DNA of 15,036 nucleotides from NCBI GenBank assembly GCA_910592005.1, contig CAJVPP010002388.1:1-15036 (forward strand), written 5' to 3'. Source of the DNA: Funneliformis mosseae (Eukaryota > Glomeromycota > Glomeromycetes > Glomerales > Glomeraceae). This document shows positions 1 through 8,800 of this stretch, piece by piece (position 1 is the first letter of the stretch; each line of letters opens with the position of its first letter). The position numbers and the translations under genes are program-made. Under the pieces are notes generated by a model. The model was not told the DNA's origin and made no database searches. It worked only from the letters and a program-made list of their open reading frames with translations.

Positions 1-100
1 AATTTGATTTGATTTGAGTTATATAAATTTTAAACTCGACTCAATTTGACTCGACTTGATTTTAACTCGATTCGATTTTGAAAAAAAAATAATAAAAAAA
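1..100. repeat. ACTCGACTTGA-rich flank, left side of the hairpin array
   Basis: The segment is a degenerate run of short words such as ACTCGACTCAA, ACTCGACTTGA and ACTCGATTCGA followed by an A-rich stretch. Related words return on the other side of the hairpin array at about 600-660. The window starts inside this block, so its true left end is not visible. Confidence 0.6.
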
Positions 101-127
101 ATGAAAAAAATGATTCGGATTATTGTT

Positions 128-570
128 TTTCTTAAACAATTTTTTATCATTCAAGTCGAACAATTCAGGTCATCATTCTTGAATAATTTTTTATCGTTCA
201 AGTCAAATGATTTGGGTCATCGTTCTTCTTGAACGATTTTTTTATCGTTCAAGTCAAACGATTTTTTTAGTTCAAGTTGAACGATTCCTTATCATTCTTC
301 TTGAATGATTCTTTTATCATTCAAGTTGAACGATTCCTTATCATTCTTCTTGAATGATTCTTTTATCGTTCAAGTCAATCGATTTCTTATTGTTCAACTT
401 GAATGATTTTTTATCATTCAAGTCAACGATTTCTTATCGTTCAACTTGAATAATTTTTTTATCATTCATGTCAAACGATTCCTTATTGTTCTTCTTGAAC
501 AATTTTTTTATCATTCAAGTCAAACGATTCCTTATCATTCTTCTTGAATGATTTTTTTATCGTTCAAGAA
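128..570. repeat. Array of about 24-bp palindromic (hairpin) units
   Basis: Nine copies of an imperfect 25-26 bp inverted repeat lie at 131-155, 178-202, 228-253, 300-325, 349-374, 398-422, 445-470, 494-519 and 543-568. Each has arms like CTTGAACGAT and ATCGTTCAAG around a T-rich loop of 5-6 bases. Start-to-start distance is 47-50 bp, except one gap of 72, which is three times 24. A weaker palindrome (GAACGAT, TCCTT, ATCATTC) fills the space between most copies, so the true unit is about 24 bp. No reading frame is carried. This is satellite-like DNA; on the base of sequence alone a function cannot be assigned. Confidence 0.85.
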
Positions 571-589
571 GAATGATAATCATTGAGTC

Positions 590-662
590 AAAAAAACATA
601 AACTCAACTTGATTTGAACTTGACTCAACTTATCTGACTCGTGAGTTAACTCGACTCGTCCA
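590..662. repeat. ACTCGACTTGA-rich flank, right side of the hairpin array
   Basis: Words such as AACTCAACTTGA, ACTTGACTCAACT and GTTAACTCGACTCG resemble those at 1-100. The block ends at about 660, exactly where reading of a minus-strand transposase relic breaks off, so it appears to be the edge of an insertion or a satellite expansion. No target-site duplication can be tested because the other edge lies outside the window. Confidence 0.55.
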
Positions 663-827
663 GAACTCTAAACTGAGATAATAAATTTTACTTATCTGTT
701 GATCAGAATAGGACATATAAATATTTTATTCTTAATTATAATTATAATAAAAAATAGCATTAATAATGCAATATTTGACTTTATTTTTCAACATAAAATA
801 ATTTTTATCTATTTATTCTATTTAAAA
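660..827 (-). pseudogene. Transposase relic, C-terminal segment
   Basis: Read on the minus strand, 663-760 gives a frame containing YMSYSDQQISKIYYLSLEF, preceded by NKVKYCIINAIFYYNYN with stops between. The pattern resembles the 'HYS(Y/F)DxAQ...PYSDQQxGxIYFxSPRK' segment of a transposase-like family known from fish, cnidarians, sponges and glomeromycotan fungi. That match is from memory of the family, not from a search. It is the continuation of the relic at 1502-2268, separated by the 828-1500 element. After SLEF the expected continuation is lost at the ACTCGA-rich block. The relic is clearly non-functional because of several stops. Confidence 0.6.
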
Positions 828-1500
828 CTTTAAACAGTTCAGATTAATCCAAAGATTTTTGATTCAGATTGATTCAAATCAGTTTCAAATTGCAAAAAAA
901 TAAATCCAGAAATTTTCAGTTCAATTCAAATTTTTTTGGATTATAATTTAATTTGAACTGAAAAAAATCTGAACTAAACTGAAATTTTCAAATTAATCTG
1001 AAAGTTTATTTTGAATATATGCAATTCTTAAAGAGAATCTGCAATTTATATGCAAAATTCTCTTTAAAGATCGCAAAGATATTGTAAAACTTTTGAAGAA
1101 TCACAAAAATTTACGAATTCTCTTTAAAGATTGTAAAGATATTGTAAAACTTTTGAAGAATTGCAAAAATTTGCAAATTCTCTTTGAGGATTGCAATTCT
1201 TTTGTTAAATTCTTTGAGAATTATAAAATTTGCAAATTTTTTTGAAAAATCACAATAAGTTTTAAATTCTCTAAAAGTTTCATATATATATTGTGAATTC
1301 TCTTTAAGATTTATATATAATCGTACTGAAATTTTAGATTAATCTGAAAATTTTAGTTCAGTTTAAATTTTACCAATCTATGATTCAGTTTGAATTCAAA
1401 TTAGAATTTTTAAGGTTAATAAACTAAACCAAACTGAACTGAAATTTTTAATTTAGATTCAGATTAGTTTCTAATCCAGACTAAACTGAATCATTTAGAG
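828..1500. mobile_element. 673-bp inverted-repeat element inserted in the transposase relic
   Basis: The two ends are similar in inverted orientation: the left end begins CTTTAAACAGTTCAGATTA at 828, and the reverse complement of the right end begins CTCTAAATGATTCAGTTTA at 1500. Further inside, 972-1010 pairs imperfectly with 1328-1362 (shared words CTGAACTA, AAATTTTCA and ATTAATCT). Words such as TTCAGTTTA and AACTGAAAT recur throughout the arms. No coding capacity was seen. Position supports insertion: minus-strand transposase coding stops at one edge and resumes at the other. No clear target-site duplication was found, so the exact borders and the class (a non-autonomous DNA element) are inferred. 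Confidence 0.55.
1057..1200. repeat. 60-bp direct tandem repeat, two full copies plus a partial
   Basis: The unit 1057-1116 is repeated at 1117-1176 with only a few substitutions. Both copies start with ATTCTCTTTAAAGAT and contain AAAGATATTGTAAAACTTTT. A third, diverged partial copy starts at 1177 (ATTCTCTTTGAGGAT). The period is exactly 60 bp. It lies in the centre of the inverted-repeat element at 828-1500. Confidence 0.85.
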
Positions 1501-1501
1501 C

Positions 1502-2268
1502 TTTAATTTTATTTACTAATTTATAGTTCAGTTATAATAGTTTCTCTTTAATTTAGTTTTAGCAAGATATTCTTATATTTTATTAGTAAATCTTTTGCTT
1601 TTTCTTTCTTATGAATATTATACTATAAGCTATTCTATAAATATTGACATATTTCACATAAATCTGTTTTTAAACTCATAATTTGAAAATAAATTGTTAA
1701 TTAGTGTTACAACTTATGAAATACATCATATTTTAATGAGTTTAATATACTATTTCATTCAAGACTTACAAGAAAGTTGTAATGAATTGATTTTTTAATT
1801 AGTTTCTACTAGTATAATTAGATAATTCAGTTAATATTTCTACCAGAACTTGATAATCTATAAACTTTAACATAATTTTCTAGAAAATTCTTAACTACTT
1901 CTACAATATTTTTATCTATTATTATTTTGGTTTTTCATTATAACATTTTTTTTTACATTACTATGAATTCTTGAATTAAGTCCATTATTTATAAAGTAAT
2001 TTCTAATATTTTCAAAATAAATCTAATCAATATTAAGATATGTTTTCTAATAAAGTAGTATATTATAATCTTAATGATAAAATATTTTTTTATTAGATCT
2101 AATTTTTCTTTTAAGACGTTTAATATTTTTTATTATTTTATTATTCATAACTTTAAGTTGAGCTATTAAAAATATATTTTGTTTTGATTTAGATAAAGCT
2201 TGAAAAGCTTCTTACATTTTTACAAATTTTTCTTTTGAAATTTATTTAAACAACCACAATTATAATTA
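1502..2268 (-). pseudogene. Decayed transposase, N-terminal and middle segments
   Basis: The minus strand shows protein-like stretches broken by stops and shifts. In order they are: a Cys-containing start NYNCGCLNKF (about 2268-2240); then, after a one-base shift, EAFQALSKSKQNIFLIAQLK; then NYFINNGLNSRIHSNVKKN (about 1950-2000); then VVKNFLENYVKVYRLSSSGR; then MSLKTDLCEICQYL (about 1640-1685); then HKKEKAKDLLIKYKNILLK. The order matches a transposase-like family with a Cys-rich start, a 'GLxPRIHGN' motif, a 'VVxFxxNYAxxHGLPxPGR' motif and a 'PxTDLCxxCQ' motif, as I recall it. More than ten stops make it dead. It is cut at about 1501 by the 828-1500 element and continues at 660-827. The family name is uncertain; a multi-copy transposon protein is the best reading. 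Confidence 0.68.
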
Positions 2269-2689
2269 TTTTGTAAAAAATTTATTGCTTTTTATATTTA
2301 GTAAAATTATTATATTTATTTATATATCACTTTGTTTAGTTTTTTTATTATTTCAATGTATAGCAATAAAGTTATATACATATAAACTTCACAAATATAA
2401 TAAAAGTTTAAAATATTATAAATATGAATTTATTAATAAAAATTTATACTAAATGTTATAATTTATATTTATTTAACTAAGTTATTTTAACTACTATTTA
2501 TCAATAAAAAACTGGAATTAATTTAAAATATCTAATTCTACATAATTTTTTATAAGTGATTTTTACTTAATGATATTTCTAGAATGATGAGAATATGCTG
2601 TCAATATATTTTATGTAAATTAAGTAATTTTAGCAGTAAAATTTTAAAATTTATATATTAAGATTAAATAATTTATAATAATATACTCT

Positions 2690-4003
2690 CTTTATATTAT
2701 TGCTAAATACTGCGAAATAGTTATTTATTAGCTTATCTGATTCTTTTAAAATAATTTAATATTTAAGATAATTATATTTAACTTCATATAATTTGTTTAA
2801 AAGTTACTGAAGTAAATTAAGATCTATATTTCTTTAATTCTAATAAACTGATAAAATCTTTTATTTATTTTTCATCTAATATAAACTAATAAAATATAAT
2901 AGTAATACTATTTTATCATAATGTCATAAATATTTTAATATAAGTTTACCTATACATTGAATTTTATTTTGTATATATCAACATTCAGTTTTATATATAG
3001 CCAAATATTTACTAAAATAAAATTAATTAGTAAATTTTATAACAAATGATCACTATTATACATAATAGATATATTATGTAAATACTTACATAAAAATATT
3101 ATTTTTCATATTATCAATTAATAATTTTTCATTTATAAATCTGATTTTAGATCTACTAACTTGTGTTTCATTCTAAAGTTCCGAATCTGTAAATTCACAC
3201 ATTTTAATCTTATAATAAGTCCTATTTTTTTTTAATTATAGTAATATCACTAAGATAAGTGTAAGTTATTTTATTTTACTAAAAGGTAAAACTATAGAAT
3301 ATTAAATTTTTAAATATTAACAATTATTAATATTATTTTAATTATATTAAATAATTTAAAATAAATATTACATTTATAAACAATATTTTTATATTTTTCC
3401 ATCCTTTATTATGGTAAATTATAGCAATTTCTTTTTTACTTATTGGTAAATATTTTATCAAAGTTAATGAATAAATAATTATTTTAATATTTATATTTTT
3501 TATAATATATATTTTTATATTATCTTTTTGTTCAGTTAAAGATATATTATCTGACTATATTTTATAGTTAAATAAATTTTTTATTATAATATAATTTATT
3601 TTATAAATATATATATATAAATAGTAAGATTACCTTAAAAATAAGATCTTCTTTATAAATAATATTTTCTTATTAATATAATTAGTATCTAATATATTTA
3701 TCTAAAGAGATATCTATTTAACGTAAAAATAGTAAATGGTATTTTAATGTATGAAAAAATTTTTCTCTTCTGATTATTTTATTTATGTATGATTGATTAG
3801 ATTATAACAATAAGATGATCAGATGTAAATTATATATCACTTCTAATTTTACATGACTATATAATACTCAATAGATTGATTTAACTCTATAATTTTTTAT
3901 ATCATTTCTGAAGAGCTAAATTAATTATTTAATTAATACAGAGTAATCATATACATTCTTATTTTTTACATTTCTGTTATCTAATAACCAAAGAAAAATA
4001 TTA
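2690..4003 (-). pseudogene. Decayed multi-exon coding relic, unidentified
   Basis: The minus strand holds protein-like stretches with scattered stops: LWLLDNRNVKNKNVYDYSVL (about 3995-3925); EDLIFK joined to SDNISLTEQKDNIKIY (about 3650-3500); YLPISKKEIAIIYHNKGWKN (about 3460-3395); FTDSEL and, after a stop, NETQVSRSKIRFINEKLL (about 3200-3110); KYLAIYKTEC (about 3010-2980); and FISLLELKKYRS (about 2850-2815). Two introns can still be read: 3633-3555 and 3089-3012. The second has a GTAAGT donor, an ACTAAT branch site and a TTTTAG acceptor, and splicing keeps the frame. I do not recognise the product. It may be the upstream part of the transposase at 1502-2268 or a separate host gene. Confidence 0.5.
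3012..3089 (-). other. Probable intron inside the decayed minus-strand gene
   Basis: On the minus strand the segment begins GTAAGTATTTAC and ends TTTACTAATTAATTTTATTTTAG. It has consensus donor, ACTAAT branch site and pyrimidine-rich acceptor, and is 78 bp long, like the introns of the intact genes here. Removing it joins ...NNIF to KYLAIYKTEC through a split ATT codon without a frame change. Its survival suggests the gene was a host-style gene or an intron-bearing transposon rather than a retrocopy. Confidence 0.5.
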
Positions 4004-4565
4004 GAATTTGTATATAGATTTAAAATACTCAAATACAAATATATTACACATACTATTTTCTGTAATCATAATTTTGTCTCCTATATTATATAATTTAGTA
4101 ATAGGATCACTATCTTCTAAAGTATCATTTTCTTTATGAATGATAATATTTCCTTTATTTCAACTTTGCTTTGACTATTGATTTTAATTCACTCACATTC
4201 TCTAATTTATCTAAGATAATTTATTTAAAAGAGACATACTTATCCTTATAATAGAAACATATTTTATTAGTAGATGCATAAGCTATATTAAAATATAAAT
4301 AAACAATAACAATTTAAGTGAATAAAAGAATACATGCAATGCTTTTAAACTGAATAGATATGAATATAAATAATTATTTGATAAGATACTAGCTACCATA
4401 GATAAATGTATTATTTTTAGTAGGATAAAAGATTTATTAGATATATTATTATAACACTAAATAGCAATGAAATATATAAATTAATAAAATTATAGCTTGA
4501 GCTATCATCAGTTTAACTATTTGATCTTCTAACTCTTTTATCTTTTCATTATTTGATGTAGTCAT
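4001..4565 (-). pseudogene. Decayed ORF with coiled-coil start and possible ubiquitin-like fold
   Basis: An ATG at 4565 opens a 38-codon frame ending at 4449: MTTSNNEKIKELEDQIVKL is a charged coiled-coil-like start, followed by hydrophobic residues. After an AT-rich, stop-filled gap that ends in an acceptor-like TTTTAATATAG, coding resumes at 4283 in the same frame: ASTNKICFYYKDKYVSFK, a stop, then LDKLENVSELKSIVKAKLK. After a frameshift near 4160 it continues with IIIHKENDTLEDSDPITKLY and NIGDKIMITEN, ending at a TAA at 4003. The strand-helix-strand pattern, with 'SELKSIVKAKLK' and 'L.DSDPITKLYNIGDKIMI', resembles ubiquitin-like or Crinkler-type N-terminal domains common in these fungi. That is an inference from pattern only. 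One stop and one shift mark it as broken. Confidence 0.5.
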
Positions 4566-4724
4566 CAACAAAATTTAGAAATTCAATAAATGAATAAAGC
4601 CATATATTTATTGAGAAAATAGATAATAAATAAAATAGGAACAAGAAACATATTCAGAAGCAGTATTGGTAATTTTATAATTTCACTTGCATAAATTGGA
4701 TAATTAGATATATAAAAATTATAT

Positions 4725-4845
4725 ATTTAATTCAATATGATGCAGTTTTATTAAGTTCAATTAGTCTAATTATCAACACTATTCAAAAGTGTCACTTTTA
4801 TTAGATTGCATTATATGATATTGAATTTATTAACCAATCTATTAA
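4725..4845. repeat. Imperfect inverted repeat around a perfect palindrome
   Basis: The centre, 4785-4799, is a perfect palindrome AAAAGTG-T-CACTTTT. Outside it, the reverse complement of the left side contains TGCATCATATTGAATT and the right side contains TGCATTATATGATATTGAATT, so the whole is a degraded hairpin-like element. It is small and carries no frame. It could be a worn MITE. Confidence 0.4.
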
Positions 4846-4864
4846 AGTTATTACTACATTTATC

Positions 4865-5290
4865 ACAAAAAAATTGGTAATAAGATAGTAAATTCTTCCT
4901 CATTTTTTTTTTTTTACCTGAGAATAATAGTACTAGCAAAGACTTAAAAATCTTTTTGTTTCTTAATTTCTTTATGAAATTGATTAAAATTATTACTAAT
5001 CAAAAGTTAATTAACAAAGTTTTTTTCATGTTTCCTTTAACTTAATATTAGATATACTTCTTTACTTTAAAACTCATTTTGTTTAATTTGTTTAGTTTGA
5101 GAAAGATTTTGTTTTGATTGCAAATCCTTATTTATATATACAGCAGATCAGATGATTATATAATGTGTAGCAAAAGTTTATGTAAATTTTCATCAAATAA
5201 TAATTGTGTAAAAACTCATAAATATTTTTCAAAAAATAGAGAATATCTAAAGCAGATAATTTAGCCAGCATTATAGTATTGAAAGTTGCT
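4865..5290 (-). pseudogene. Decayed coding relic, unidentified
   Basis: A minus-strand frame from ATG at 5271 to TAA at 5128 encodes 47 residues with a protein-like composition, including MLAKLSALDILYFLKNIYEF and then LHNYYLMKIYINFCYTLYN. The same frame is open upstream for six more codons (ATFNTI). A shift then gives KDLQSKQNLSQTKQIKQNEF (about 5127-5065), and NEEEFTILLPIFL is readable near 4905-4868. The sequences are too balanced for random 80% A+T DNA, but no family is recognised. It could be a further relic of the same decayed locus as 2690-4565 or another insertion. Confidence 0.35.
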
Positions 5291-5502
5291 TATATGTCAA
5301 ATAATATGGGTGATAAATAGGATTTTAATTTAGAAAATAAAAAAATAAAAATAGGCTGATGCAGCTGATGTGATATAGTACAAAGTCACGTAATATGAAA
5401 TTTATTAGATTATTATTTAATAAATAAAATAAAAACATAATATAATATTATAAAATTTATTATAAAGAATTATTACAAATTTTTATAATTTATTAAAAAG
5501 TA
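5291..5502. other. AT-rich spacer with no gene seen
   Basis: This stretch is strongly A+T rich with short homopolymer runs. I find no coding-like frame on either strand, no clear repeat and no RNA gene. It separates the relic DNA on the left from the BRR2 upstream region. Confidence 0.5.
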
Positions 5503-5511
5503 AATTTATTC

Positions 5512-5574
5512 ATCGCACGTGCGATACATCCTCTGTGCAAAATTATGTAATGCCGGCCAAAATTAAAACACGTG
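5512..5574. promoter_or_regulatory. E-box palindrome and second CACGTG box
   Basis: ATCGCACGTGCGAT at 5512-5525 is a 14-bp perfect palindrome centred on CACGTG (5516-5521). A second CACGTG, followed by AC, lies at 5569-5574. CACGTG is the core bound by bHLH and Cbf1/centromere-binding-factor type regulators in fungi. The boxes are about 320-380 bp upstream of the BRR2 start codon. Their use is inferred. Confidence 0.45.
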
Positions 5575-5630
5575 ACATTTAACGCGAAATGTGAAGAATA
5601 GATTTTTTACGACTAAAAAATTTCTGTCCC

Positions 5631-5650
5631 AGAATATATATAAAAATGAA
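5631..5650 (+). promoter_or_regulatory. Possible TATA-like element of BRR2
   Basis: AGAATATATATAAAAATGAA contains TATATAAAA about 245 bp upstream of the BRR2 ATG. In such AT-rich DNA this word is expected often by chance, so the assignment is weak. Confidence 0.25.
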
Positions 5651-5777
5651 AAAAGAGGATGTGACACGGGTGACAAAAGTGCGATGAATAAATTATTTCT
5701 TGAATGCATTTTAATTTTTTTCTTATTAATAATCAATTTTTTTTAAAAATTATTTTGTTTGGTTGTATCTAGATTTC

Positions 5778-5785
5778 TCACGTGA
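5778..5785. promoter_or_regulatory. TCACGTGA box 105 bp upstream of the BRR2 start
   Basis: An 8-bp perfect palindrome with the CACGTG core, the third such box within 270 bp. Its closeness to the start codon makes it the best candidate for a working bHLH-type site at BRR2. Function is inferred from the motif only. Confidence 0.4.
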
Positions 5786-5889
5786 TTTAACTATTGAATC
5801 TTTTACAAAAATAAGCAAAAAAAAAATATAAATAATTTTAAAACTTTTCACATCTTAAATAAATTTATTATTATTACAATACATACATA

Positions 5890-8800
5890 ATGGCCGAGCA
5901 GCTTGCAAGAGGAAATCAATATCAATACACTGCAAACTCCAATCTCGTCCTTCAGGCTAACCGATCAGAATTACCTCGAAGAGATCATGAGCCTTCTGGT
6001 GAGCCAGAATCATTATGGGGTAAAATTAATCCAAAAGATTTTGGTTCCCGAGCTCAAAGGGATACTGTAAAAGATATACAGGCAAAAAGGAAAAAATCCC
6101 AACAAGCTGCTGAGGCTGAAGAAAAGAAGAGGCGTCGAAAAGAAGAAAGGTAATAATAATGTTGTCTTTACGAATTAGAAACAAAATGAAACTAATTATT
6201 TTCTAATAATTCTGTAGTTCTTTGAAGAAAGCATATGGTTACTCTAATGTATTAGCAGCAACAGAATATTTCGATGGACAATCTTATAGGCCAAGAACAA
6301 AGGAAACCCGTGAAACGTATGAACTGATTTTAGCATTTGTTCACCAACACCTTGGTGATCAAGCTCAAGATGTTGTCCGTAGTGCTGCAGATGATATTTT
6401 AAAAATATTGAAAGATGAAAATCTCAAAGATTTTGATAGAAAAAGAGAGATTGAGTCTTTTATTGGTACAATTGAACCAGAACGTTTTGCTCAGTTGGTT
6501 AATTTGGGAAAGAAAATTACCGATTATAATACAGGAGAAGTAATGGATCTGGATAAAGAAGGAGACCCAGGAGAAATTGATGATGAATTAGGGGTTGCTG
6601 TAGTTTTTGATGAAGAGGAAGAAGTGGAAGATGAGTATGGAACCTATGAAGTGGAATCTGAAGAGGAGGAGGATGATGAAGGCGGAGTAGAGGCAGAGAC
6701 AACCGGAATATTAGGTGTGGGACAAATCGAAGACGACGAAGATAAGGAAATTGCTACAGATGAGGAAAATGAGGGTTTTAAAACTGTTATAGGACCAGAA
6801 ATATCAAAATCGAAGAAAATGTCTGTCGCACAGACAAATCAAAAAATATCACCACATGATATTGATGCCTTTTGGCTTCAACGTTTGGTTGCTAATTATT
6901 ATTCGGATCCACATACAGCACAAGAAAAAACTTCAAGTACAATGCAAATTCTCGCTTCAGATATAAATACACGCGATTGTGAAAATGAGTTAATGGCTTT
7001 ATTTGAATATGACAAATTCGATCTTGTAAAAATATTGACTCGCAATCGCGATTTAATTGTTTGGTGTACTAAGCTTGCTAGAACTGGTACTGACGGAGAG
7101 GAACGTCAAAAGATTGAAGATGAAATGCGTGAACATGGATTAGAATGGATTTTGAGAGATCTCGGTGGGGAAAGGATTCGTCGTGGTGAAGGTGCTGCAC
7201 GTAAAGGTGTTGTTGAGGATGCAATGGAAATCGATGACAGAACTGCTTTTGCACTTGGTCCAGTACCGGCTGCTGTCAAAGCTACATTACCTCCCGGTAC
7301 AACAGCAACCCCAAAAGCAATAGTAGATTTAGAATCTTTAACGTTTACTCAAGGTGGTCATTTAATGTCGAATAAAAAATGCAAACTACCTGAGGGCTCA
7401 TTTAAACGTTCTAAAAAGGGCTATGAAGAAATTCATGTCCCTGCACCAAAACCAAAACCATTTTCAGATGATGAAAAACTCATTCCAATTAAGGAACTTC
7501 CTGTGTGGATACAAGATGCTTTTAAGGGTGCAAGAACTCTTAATCGTATACAAAGTCAAATTTATCCCGTTGCATTTGGGCAAGATGAAAATTTATTAGT
7601 CTGTGCACCAACTGGTTCAGGAAAAACGAATGTTGCCATGTTGTGTATTTTAAATGAAATTGAAAAAAATCGTGAAGTAGAATCAGGCATTATTGACACA
7701 GACTCTTTTAAGATTGTATATATTGCCCCAATGAAAGCTCTTGTACAGGAAATGGTTGGCAACTTTTCTACTCGATTACAACCATATGGTATCAAAGTTG
7801 CTGAATTGACCGGTGATCGTCAACTTACCAAACAACAAATTTCAGAAACGCAAATAATAGTTACTACACCCGAAAAATGGGATGTTATAACAAGAAAAGC
7901 TACTGATAGAAGTTATACAAATCTTGTTAAACTTATCATTATTGATGAGGTGCATTTGCTTCATGACGATCGAGGTCCTGTACTAGAAAGTATCGTTTCT
8001 CGTACTATTCGTCACATGGAGCAAACTCAAGAAATGATTCGATTAGTAGGTCTATCCGCTACTCTTCCTAATTATGCTGACGTAGCCACATTTTTGCGTG
8101 TAGACCCCAAAAAGGGCTTATTTCATTTCGATAGCACATTTCGTCCGTGCCCATTAAAACAAGAATTTATCGGAGTTACAGAAAAAAAGGCAATCAAGAG
8201 ATTCCAGGTTATGAATGAAGTTACTTATCAAAAAGTTATAGATCAAGCTGGAAAAAATCAAGTGTTAATATTTGTTCATTCAAGAAAAGAAACTGCAAAG
8301 ACTGCAAAAACAATTAAAGATATGGCATTAGATAAGGATACTCTTGGATTATTCCTTAACCCAGGTTCAGTTAGTAAGGAAGTTTTACAGGATGAACTTC
8401 AAAGTATAAAAGATCCAAACCTTCAGGAGTTGTTACCTTTTGGATTCGCTATACATCATGCAGGAATGTCACGTACTGATCGTACTACTGTTGAGGATTT
8501 GTTTGCTGATGGTCATATTCAAGTTCTTGTGTCCACGGCAACCTTAGCTTGGGGTGTTAACTTACCTGCACATACTGTCATTATTAAAGGAACGCAAATT
8601 TATTCGCCTGAAAAAGGTCGTTGGGTAGAATTAAGTCCTCAGGACGTACTTCAAATGTTGGGACGTGCAGGACGTCCACAATATGACACTTTTGGTGAAG
8701 GTATTATTATAACGTCCCATACTGAACTTCAATATTATTTATCTCTTTTAAACCAACAATTACCAATTGAAAGTCAGTTTATAAGTAAAATGGCTGATAA

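Larger units (their letters stand above)
5503..5694. repeat. 16-bp perfect inverted repeat enclosing about 190 bp upstream of BRR2
   Basis: AATTTATTCATCGCAC at 5503-5518 is the exact reverse complement of 5679-5694. A second, nested pair, ACATCCTCT at 5526-5534 and its complement at 5654-5662, lies just inside with similar order. The interior is richer in G+C than its surroundings. Two explanations fit: the ends of a small non-autonomous DNA element, or paired regulatory sites in the BRR2 upstream region. No target duplication is obvious. Confidence 0.6.

Noticed and set aside
128..570. CRISPR array
   Set aside because: The repeats are regularly spaced, but the spaces are filled by diverged versions of the same palindrome rather than unique spacers, and the surroundings are eukaryotic.
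6517..6702. 61-residue minus-strand open frame, His/Leu/Pro rich
   Set aside because: It is the antisense shadow of the acidic Glu/Asp-rich stretch of Brr2; its composition follows directly from that.
7562..7795. 77-residue minus-strand open frame
   Set aside because: It is opposite the first helicase cassette of Brr2; conservation of the plus-strand protein explains the open frame.
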